Source: Acidobacteriota bacterium
GTDB lineage: Bacteria > Acidobacteriota > Blastocatellia > Pyrinomonadales > Pyrinomonadaceae
Direction: 5' to 3'
NCBI GenBank assembly: GCA_016700075.1
Contig: CP065000.1
Coordinates: 2,604,001-2,668,000 of the forward strand
DNA length: 64,000 nt
Below the pieces are notes generated by a model. The model was not told the origin of the DNA. It did no database searches and saw only the letters and a program-made list of their open reading frames with translations. The position numbers were made by a program, and so were the translations under genes. Shown piece after piece: positions 58,957-64,000 of the stretch; the first letter of the stretch is position 1; each line of letters starts with the position of its first letter.

Positions 58957-60080
58957 CGCGACGCGGTGAGGGCGAGACCGAGCGACGCCGCGAGTCGGAT
59001 GTCTCGCCCAGCCGCGATATCTCCCCGTCTCCCGGTCTCCTTGTCTCCAAGTCTCCTATAGATCCTGCGAGTGTAAAACGAATCCTCGTCGTCCGCCTGC
59101 GCTCGATCGGCGACACGGTGCTTGCGACACCTTCGCTGATCGCACTTCGGCGGCATTTTCCGCAGGCCGAAATAGACATTTTGCTCGAGGACTGGGTTGC
59201 ACCCGTGCTCGACGGTTTCGAAGGCGTCAATGTCATCGCCGTCGGCCGCTCGGGCGGCGAACGCCTGAAAACCGCTTTGAAATTACACCGCTGCGACTAC
59301 GATCTGGCGTTCAATCTTCATGGCGGCACAACGGCGACGATGTTCGTGCGGGCGAGCGGTGCACGGCATCGCGTCGGTTACGCGAATTACCAATACTCTT
59401 TTCTTTACAACCATTTACTGTCGTCGTCCACCGATTTCTGGGGCCGCGAAAAGACGCATTCCGCCGAACAGCAGCTCGCTCTTTTAGGATATGTCGGCGT
59501 CCCTGTCGCCGACCGACCCAAAAGCCGACTCGCCGTCATCGACACCGCTCGCGAAAATATCGATCGGCGGCTCTCGTCACCCGTCACTCGTCACTCGTCA
59601 CTTGCCTTGCTTCATCCGGCCGCAGCTTTCGCCACAAAACAGTGGCCCGTCGAAAACTTCGCCCGCATCGCCGAGCACCTTGCTGAGAATGGCATCGCCT
59701 CCGTCGCGATCGCTTCAAGAAGCGAAAAAGCGGTCCTCGATGAACTTAAAGGAGCTTCGAATGCGCCGGTCACGACATTCGACGATCTCTCGCTTCCGGA
59801 AGTTACCGCCCTTGCCGCCAAGGCGCGCGTCTTCGTCGGCAACGACAGCGGCATCGCCCACATCGCCGCCGCGGTTGGGACGCCGAGCGTTGTTATTTTC
59901 GGCTCGTCAAACCGTGACCACTGGTATCCGTGGACCGATGCACCGAACGAGATCGTCTTTTCGGAGTTCGATTGCCAGCCGTGTCCGGGCTACACCTGCG
60001 AAGTTTTCGCCGACCCGAAATGCATCAAGAGCGTCGCTTTTGCCGATGTCGCCGCCGCCATTGAGCGGCTAATGTCCTAG
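58953..60080 (+). CDS. Heptosyltransferase (GT9 family)
   Basis: 375 residues from ATG 58953. GT9 blocks: ILVVRLRSIGDTVLATPSLIAL, LAFNLHGGTTATMFVRA, LHPAAAFATKQWP and the donor site VGNDSGIAHIAAAVGTPSVVIFG (split: VGNDSGIAHIAAAVGTP, SVVIFGSSN), then DCQPCPGYTCEV. Adds heptose to the LPS core, so it points to a Gram-negative envelope. Two stretches are repeat-derived and not conserved in the family: residues about 8-38 (basic, Ser-rich) and 208-217 (SSPVTRHSSL). Confidence 0.9.
   Translation: MTRRGEGETERRRESDVSPSRDISPSPGLLVSKSPIDPASVKRILVVRLRSIGDTVLATPSLIALRRHFPQAEIDILLEDWVAPVLDGFEGVNVIAVGRSGGERLKTALKLHRCDYDLAFNLHGGTTATMFVRASGARHRVGYANYQYSFLYNHLLSSSTDFWGREKTHSAEQQLALLGYVGVPVADRPKSRLAVIDTARENIDRRLSSPVTRHSSLALLHPAAAFATKQWPVENFARIAEHLAENGIASVAIASRSEKAVLDELKGASNAPVTTFDDLSLPEVTALAAKARVFVGNDSGIAHIAAAVGTPSVVIFGSSNRDHWYPWTDAPNEIVFSEFDCQPCPGYTCEVFADPKCIKSVAFADVAAAIERLMS
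59024..59056. repeat. Period-8 repeat inside the heptosyltransferase gene
   Basis: CCCGTCTC, CCGGTCTC, CTTGTCTC, CAAGTCTC: four 8-bp units in frame, coding for PSPGLLVSKSP in the non-conserved N-terminal extension. Similar wording to the period-8 repeat at 33320-33341. Confidence 0.75.
59575..59604. repeat. Period-7 repeat inside the heptosyltransferase gene
   Basis: GTCACCC, GTCACTC, GTCACTC, GTCACTT. The units match those between atpH and atpA (GTCACTT, ATCACCC). They code for SPVTRHSSL between the two Rossmann halves of the enzyme. Confidence 0.8.
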
Positions 60081-60093
60081 TTAAGTTTGAATT

Positions 60094-60177
60094 CCTTGGC
60101 GTGCTTGGCGTCTTTGCGTTTAGAAATGCATTTTATCACGCAAAGCCGCGAAGACCGCAAAGCCCCGCAAAGCAAGA
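60094..60177. repeat. Period-9 inverted-arm element
   Basis: Left arm CTTGGCGTG, CTTGGCGTC, TTTGCGTTT; right arm ACGCAAAGC, CGCGAAGAC, CGCAAAGCC, CCGCAAAGC. It fills the gap between the heptosyltransferase and MgtE-like genes. Confidence 0.8.
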
Positions 60178-60266
60178 TCCGTAAACCGCCACCGACCGCC
60201 TCTTTTGCCTCAGAATGAGCCGTTTCTGCACCCATCGCTGTCAGATGCTAAAATGGCATCAAACGC

Positions 60267-61289
60267 ATGGGAAATTACGTCTCCGAAGACATACACAACA
60301 CAATAAACCCCAACGATCCGGATCATCTTTTCGAGCCGATCGTAAAGTACATTCGCCGCGATTTTCCGCGTTTCAGCGAGACGCTCACCGTCGAGGGCGC
60401 GCTTCGGATCATTCGCCTGAAAGGTATCGGCGAACGCGTCATTTATTTTTACGTCATCGACGAGACGGGGAAGTTGACCGGCATACTCGCGACACGCGCA
60501 CTGCTGACCGCAAAGCCCTCGACACGGCTGAGCGAGCTGATGTCAACGAACATCGTCTCAATACCGGACTCCGCAACCGTGCTCGACGCCTGCGAGATGT
60601 TCCTGCAGCACAAACTTCTCGCATTTCCCGTCGTTGACGCTGACGGGCGAATTCTCGGTGTGGTTGACGCGGGGCTGTTTACCGAAGAGACGATGAATTT
60701 CGCCGAGCGAAAGCACGTTGACGATGTCTTTCAATTGATAGGTTTCGGCTTGCAGCACGTAAAGGGCCGCTCGGCTTTCGGCATTTTTCGCTTTCGATTT
60801 CCTTGGCTGATCGCCACGATGATTAGCGGCACGATCTGCGCGATGCTGACGGGCTTTTACGAGGCGACGCTTGCCGAAGCGCTCGTCCTAGCGTTCTTCA
60901 TGACGCTCGTGCTCGCACTCGGCGAGAGCGTCAGTATACAGTCGATGACCGTCGCTCTGCAAAATCTGCATCTGGGCCGCCCGAGCATGAAAAGCTATCT
61001 CGAATGGCTGCGTCGCGAAGGCTCAGCCACGGCTCTGCTCGGCATCGCATGCGGAGCGACGGTCGGGACGATCGCGTTTCTGTGGCGCGGTGAACCGGCC
61101 GCTGCGCTTGTAATTGGGCTGAGTGTGCTGGTGTCGGTTTTCGCGGCCGGGCTGATCGGCATGAGCATCCCGACGCTGCTCCACGCCATCCACGAGGACA
61201 CAAAGATCGCCGCCGGCCCCGTCACGCTTGCCGTTACCGACATCTTGACCATAGTTTTTTATTTCAACATCGCGGCCCTGATACTTTAA
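60267..61289 (+). CDS. MgtE-like divalent cation transporter with CBS domains
   Basis: 340 residues. The N-terminal half has two CBS domains (MSTNIVSIPDSATVLDACEM, LAFPVVDADGRILGVVDAGL), which sense Mg2+ or nucleotides. The C-terminal half has five membrane helices with the SLC41/MgtE blocks WLIATMISGTICAMLTGFYE and LGESVSIQSMTVALQNLHLG. The MgtE N domain is absent, so the protein is shorter than the classical transporter (about 450 residues). Ends 4 bp into the convergent next gene. Confidence 0.85.
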   Translation: MGNYVSEDIHNTINPNDPDHLFEPIVKYIRRDFPRFSETLTVEGALRIIRLKGIGERVIYFYVIDETGKLTGILATRALLTAKPSTRLSELMSTNIVSIPDSATVLDACEMFLQHKLLAFPVVDADGRILGVVDAGLFTEETMNFAERKHVDDVFQLIGFGLQHVKGRSAFGIFRFRFPWLIATMISGTICAMLTGFYEATLAEALVLAFFMTLVLALGESVSIQSMTVALQNLHLGRPSMKSYLEWLRREGSATALLGIACGATVGTIAFLWRGEPAAALVIGLSVLVSVFAAGLIGMSIPTLLHAIHEDTKIAAGPVTLAVTDILTIVFYFNIAALIL

Positions 61290-61702
61290 TAATTTGGGCC
61301 GCCGCCGAGCGGTTTCGAGTACCTGACATCGAGGCAGAGCACGCCGTAGCGGTCTATCTGGCAGCCGGGAAATATCCGCGTCCGCCCGATGTCGATACCG
61401 AAATCGCGCAGCAAACGGTTGCCGCGTATGCGATAGCCGCCGCGGTTTCCTCGCGGCCGAACAGGGAAGGCATTCTCCACCGTCTCCGTGTTCAGCGGTT
61501 TGACGCCGATGGTCTCGCGTTCGCGGTCATAAAGCAGCTCGACCGCCGGCGGCTCGCCAAGCTGCTCGTAAGCCACGCGGTTCAGCACGATATCGCCCAG
61601 CCTGTTCAGCGAAACGTACATCGACGTCCAGCGGCTCTCGACATTCTCCCTCTCGCAAACTTCCCACCGCCGCCTTACGTTAACATCCTGGGTGTAACTC
61701 AT
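61286..61702 (-). CDS. Hypothetical protein, twin 2
   Basis: 138 residues from ATG 61702 (MSYTQDVNVRRRWEVCERE), overlapping the previous gene's stop as ATGA. It is related to the upstream gene: both have RRRW.EV near the start, a strand such as MYVSLNRLGDIVLNRVAYEQLGEP (split: MYVSLNRLGDIVLN, RVAYEQLGEP), YDRERETIGVKPL and a Gly/Arg-rich middle, ending with a strand GVLCLDVRY. No known family was recognised. The repeated strand pattern suggests a small beta-rich fold. Confidence 0.55.
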   Translation of the reverse strand: MSYTQDVNVRRRWEVCERENVESRWTSMYVSLNRLGDIVLNRVAYEQLGEPPAVELLYDRERETIGVKPLNTETVENAFPVRPRGNRGGYRIRGNRLLRDFGIDIGRTRIFPGCQIDRYGVLCLDVRYSKPLGGGPNY

Positions 61703-62079
61703 CGCCTCGCTCCTATCTCCAGCACCAACACGCCGCGTTCGATCGGGCAATCATTGAAAACAATTGTTTCTTTCGGCAGCAGCCTCGCCGATCTCAGGAA
61801 CGCCGCCGCCCTTATTCCTCGATAAGCACCTTTCGAATTACGCCGCAACGCCTTGAACGCCTGCCGTTCCTCACCGCGCATCGCGGCCCGCAGCCCCAAC
61901 GCCCGCGTTTTGTTATCAAACATCAATACATAGTGCGTCGGCGAGCCCATTTTTCGGTGAGTATTGCCTCCGATCGATATCTCGCCCGTCGGCTTTATCG
62001 AAGCATACGCCCCGCCGCATTCCCCTCGCCGCACCTCGACCCACCGCCTTCTTACTTCGTCACTTTCCGTTGCTTTCAT
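61699..62079 (-). CDS. Hypothetical protein, twin 1
   Basis: 126 residues, start MKATESDEVRRRWVEVRRGE. Shares the layout of the downstream gene: AYASIKPTGEISIGGNTHRKMGSP, HYVLMFDNKTRALGLRAA, a basic centre (FKALRRNSKGAYRGIRAAAF) and a final strand ERGVLVLEIGARR. The two genes overlap by 4 bp, so they come from a tandem duplication and probably act together, perhaps as a heterodimer. Function unknown. Confidence 0.6.
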   Translation of the reverse strand: MKATESDEVRRRWVEVRRGECGGAYASIKPTGEISIGGNTHRKMGSPTHYVLMFDNKTRALGLRAAMRGEERQAFKALRRNSKGAYRGIRAAAFLRSARLLPKETIVFNDCPIERGVLVLEIGARR

Positions 62080-62124
62080 AGATAACTATCTGTATCACAG
62101 ATGCAACATTCGTGTCAAGGTATG

Positions 62125-62232
62125 TTCAGAGTTACGCTTTTGTTCAGAGTTACGCGTTTACGCGTGATGCGTTCAGAGTTACGCCTTCAGGCGTGAAAAA
62201 GAACGTCACGCGTAAACGCGTAACTCTAAACT
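62125..62232. repeat. Repeats downstream of RAYT 2
   Basis: Several copies of GTTCAGAGTTACGC followed by a short palindrome such as GTTTACGCGTGA or CTTCAGGCGTGA, with an inverted copy (TCACGCGTAAACGCGTAACT) next to the transposase stop codon. Confidence 0.85.
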
Positions 62233-62832
62233 CTAATCATCCCAACCCTTTCCATAATCCAAGATCGGATACTCGTTCCATATAGCGATGGTTTTCTCAC
62301 GTCCGAACCGCTCTATAAAATCCGCCGCGCTCGAAAAGTCCCATTCCTGCCACTTCTTGCAGTAGCCATGCCGGACCGGATTGTTGTGAATATAATTGAC
62401 GCTCGCCCAGAAATGCCGATCCGATTTCATCGGGCGTTCGAAACATCGATACCACACTTTTCGCCCTCGCATATCGTCCTCGCCGTTCCAGCGAAATGAG
62501 GTCGATCCGTGGAGTTTGCCGAGTCGATCTCTAAAGCCTTCGATGTCATCGGTCTGGACCAGAATATGATAGTGATTTGGCAGCACGCACCAGGCGTATA
62601 GGTGAACTCCGGCATCATTGCACGCTGTCAACAGGCCGTCCTCGAACTCTTCCATTCTGGAAATGGTGCTTCCGATGACCGGCTGATGTTCGTAACACGC
62701 CGCGGTGATGATGAACCTTACCTTTCCCTCATATTGCCAGTGCGGCGGGGCGTGCCAAGGCACCTTGCGGCCTTTGCGTTCCCTCAACGCCTCCGCCCGC
62801 TGAGCCTCCGTCATCTTCCGCCAGTTGTACAT
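62233..62832 (-). CDS. RAYT-type Y1 transposase (RAYT 2)
   Basis: 199 residues, a typical REP-associated tyrosine transposase. The HUH motif is LPNHYHILVQT, and the conserved Tyr region is ASVNYIHNNPVRHGYCKKW. The N-terminus (WHAPPHWQYEGKVRFIITAACYEHQPVIG, here HAPPHWQYEGKVRFIITAAC) is of the classical RAYT type and unlike RAYT 1 and 3. Frame intact. The flanks carry GAGTTACGC repeats found nowhere else in the window. Confidence 0.9.
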   Translation of the reverse strand: MYNWRKMTEAQRAEALRERKGRKVPWHAPPHWQYEGKVRFIITAACYEHQPVIGSTISRMEEFEDGLLTACNDAGVHLYAWCVLPNHYHILVQTDDIEGFRDRLGKLHGSTSFRWNGEDDMRGRKVWYRCFERPMKSDRHFWASVNYIHNNPVRHGYCKKWQEWDFSSAADFIERFGREKTIAIWNEYPILDYGKGWDD

Positions 62833-62837
62833 ATTTT

Positions 62838-62999
62838 TCAGAGTTGCGCGTTCAGAGTTACGCCTTTAGGCGTGACGTCTAGAGTCACGCGTTCACGCGT
62901 CATAGTTTTCACGCCTAAAGGCGTAACTCTAAACTATTATCACGCCTAAAGGCGTAACTCTAAACTATTATCACGCCTGAAGGCGTAACTCTGAACGAT
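62838..62999. repeat. Repeats upstream of RAYT 2
   Basis: Units such as CACGCCTAAAGGCGTAACTC separated by TAAACTATTAT, with three nearly identical units in a row (62909-62999), and more varied copies toward the transposase (AGAGTTACGCCTTTAGGCGT, AGAGTCACGCGTTCACGCGT). Each unit holds a palindrome whose inner stem varies (CCTTTAGG, GCGTTCACGC) while the head GAGTTACG stays the same. Confidence 0.9.
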
Positions 63000-63092
63000 C
63001 TGTGCTAAATATATCCCTATATGCCGAACAACTGGACCCGCGAACAGCTTATCGTTAACTGATGACATCTCTAACAAAGGCTGGCGGAGCGG

Positions 63093-63123
63093 GTCAGAAC
63101 CGGGAGCGATAGCGACTGGGTTC
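63093..63123. repeat. Palindromic repeat, family C (downstream of RAYT 3)
   Basis: GTCAGAACCGGGAGCGATAG then CGACTGGGTTC, ending 3 bp before the transposase stop codon. It is the reverse of the copy at 63664-63694. Confidence 0.9.
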
Positions 63124-63125
63124 TT

Positions 63126-63641
63126 TCACCACCAGTCAAAGTCAGGTAATTTGTCACCTTGTTCGTTATTTACATAATTGCAGACTTCCCAAATGCTCTT
63201 TTCGTTCCAGAGGTTTCGTTTGCTGCCTTTGTCAGCCCAAGGAGAATGTTCGTGGAGCCATAATTTGTCTTCGCGAAGCTGGCGTGTTGCGTTGGCTTTT
63301 AGCGCGATCAGCGCATCCTTAGGCTTTTTTGATCCGATGCAGACAACCACATGAATATGGTTCGTCCGAACATTTATAGCGAGAAGCGCCCAATTTCTTT
63401 TGGTACAAAGGTCTCGAATTGCCTTCTCGACGGATTTTCGACTCGCCGCATTCAGTGTCACCGGAGGATGAAGCATCAATTCTTCGCTGTGTTTCCGCCA
63501 GTTACTGTTTGCTTGGATTCTTGGGGATCTGTAGATGTTATTATTGCGATCAACGCTGCCGCGTTCATCGCCGTGGAGCCATGTTCCGTAACAACGAAAG
63601 GTGAAGAAAACCGCTAGCGGGATGTCAGTGTCGTTCCACAT
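63126..63641 (-). CDS. RAYT-type Y1 transposase (RAYT 3)
   Basis: 171 residues, similar to RAYT 1 (shared YGTWLHGDERGSVDRNNNIY and VRTNHIHVVV, the HUH site); a Tyr is present in VCNYVNNEQG. AT content looks higher than in neighbouring housekeeping genes. It lies between inverted family C palindromes with very little other DNA (3 bp and 22 bp), like a small mobile unit of about 600 bp. Frame intact. Confidence 0.85.
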   Translation of the reverse strand: MWNDTDIPLAVFFTFRCYGTWLHGDERGSVDRNNNIYRSPRIQANSNWRKHSEELMLHPPVTLNAASRKSVEKAIRDLCTKRNWALLAINVRTNHIHVVVCIGSKKPKDALIALKANATRQLREDKLWLHEHSPWADKGSKRNLWNEKSIWEVCNYVNNEQGDKLPDFDWW

Positions 63642-63663
63642 TGTCGATATTCTATCTGATGAA

Positions 63664-63694
63664 GAACCCAGTCGCTATCGCTCCCGGTTCTGAC
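63664..63694. repeat. Palindromic repeat, family C (upstream of RAYT 3)
   Basis: GAACCCAGTCGCTATCGCTC then CCGGTTCTGAC, 22 bp upstream of the transposase start. Identical to the copies inside the TPR array genes at 40425 and 42171. Confidence 0.9.
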
Positions 63695-63708
63695 CCGTGT
63701 GAAGCCCT

Positions 63709-64000
63709 CTAGTATCCGATAAGCAGTATTCCTTTCAACGGCAGCCGGAGGCGATTTGAGATATAGAGCGTTTCGAGGAATGCATAAATCTTTGAGAAAT
63801 CGTCGCTGCCTCTATAAAGATTCCGCACTGCGATTACGAGATATTCGACTTCGTACATCATACACGCCTGAAAGATGTCTTTAAGGAATTGGTTATTAAC
63901 TACTGCACGCCCTGCCTCTACCTCAATGACAATCTTTCCATCACTGCTAACCGCGTCGGCATTGAATGATTTGTCGATTTGATCGTTCAAACCGAAAAGA
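63709..64000 (-). CDS. Unknown protein with PD-(D/E)xK-like motif, N-terminus beyond window
   Basis: The frame is open to the end of the window, so the start lies outside (a TTG at 63990 is unlikely to be real). About 97 residues are visible. The segment NADAVSSDGKIVIEVEAGRAV looks like the D...ExE centre of a PD-(D/E)xK nuclease, followed by FLKDIFQACMMYEVEYLVIAV and a C-terminal LPLKGILLIGY. Could be a restriction-like protein; confidence in function is low. Confidence 0.6.
   Translation of the reverse strand, partial: LFGLNDQIDKSFNADAVSSDGKIVIEVEAGRAVVNNQFLKDIFQACMMYEVEYLVIAVRNLYRGSDDFSKIYAFLETLYISNRLRLPLKGILLIGY

Noticed and set aside
62909..62999. CRISPR-like direct repeats
   Set aside because: The units are directly adjacent with no unique spacers, the unit itself contains a palindrome, and there are no cas genes nearby; a RAYT-linked repeat explains it better.

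Overview
The window looks like chromosomal DNA of a free-living, moderately GC-rich Gram-negative bacterium, most likely an acidobacterium of the Blastocatellia/Pyrinomonadaceae type. This is an inference from the gene families: many copies of proteins starting MKRCPECRRDYYDDTLLYC followed by a TolB-like domain and TPRs, a DUF5117-type zinc protease, and a split ATP synthase operon. No rRNA or tRNA gene was found by eye.

Layout. 1-2.2 kb: a VapBC-like toxin-antitoxin pair with a candidate operator, and a lone zinc-ribbon/TolB/TPR gene. 2.4-10.7 kb: two thioredoxin-fold exported proteins, a DinB-like protein, purL, an AbgT-type transporter, hemW and a secreted glycosidase-like protein. 10.7-20 kb: a 5'-nucleotidase, tryptophan 2,3-dioxygenase, a cold-shock gene with a long leader, serC, a YceH protein, a DEDDy exonuclease, a thioesterase, and terC behind a clear yybP-ykoY (Mn2+) riboswitch. 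20-33 kb: cstA, zinc-ribbon membrane proteins, aspS, a truA/DUF952/uppS/cdsA cluster interrupted by a transposase, pyrE with an ATP-grasp gene, a DnaQ-like exonuclease, queF and carD. 33-36.6 kb: a PhoR/PhoB-like two-component pair with a candidate Pho box, and an SDR. 36.7-45.8 kb: five tandem paralogues of the zinc-ribbon/TolB/TPR family, one of which has a beta-propeller instead of TPRs. 46-51 kb: a large zinc protease, a TylF-like methyltransferase and xth. 51.2-55.9 kb: atpF', atpF, atpH, atpA and atpG, with a toxin-antitoxin pair between atpA and atpG. 56-61.3 kb: small membrane proteins (one broken), VanZ, an SPFH/zinc-ribbon protein, Trm112, a heptosyltransferase and an MgtE-like transporter. 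61.3-64 kb: two related unknown genes and two more transposases.

The most unusual content is the repeat system. Three REP-associated tyrosine transposases (RAYTs) each lie between copies of a different palindrome family. Those palindromes and their relatives are scattered through the window, and many lie inside genes as in-frame insertions (hemW, aspS, and the linkers of all six TPR/propeller paralogues) or supply a gene's stop codon. A second class of element is a degenerate tandem repeat with a fixed period of 7, 8 or 9 bp, often paired as inverted arms; it too occurs both between and inside genes. The window therefore suggests a genome in which small palindromic elements are actively reshaping protein linkers and operon gaps.
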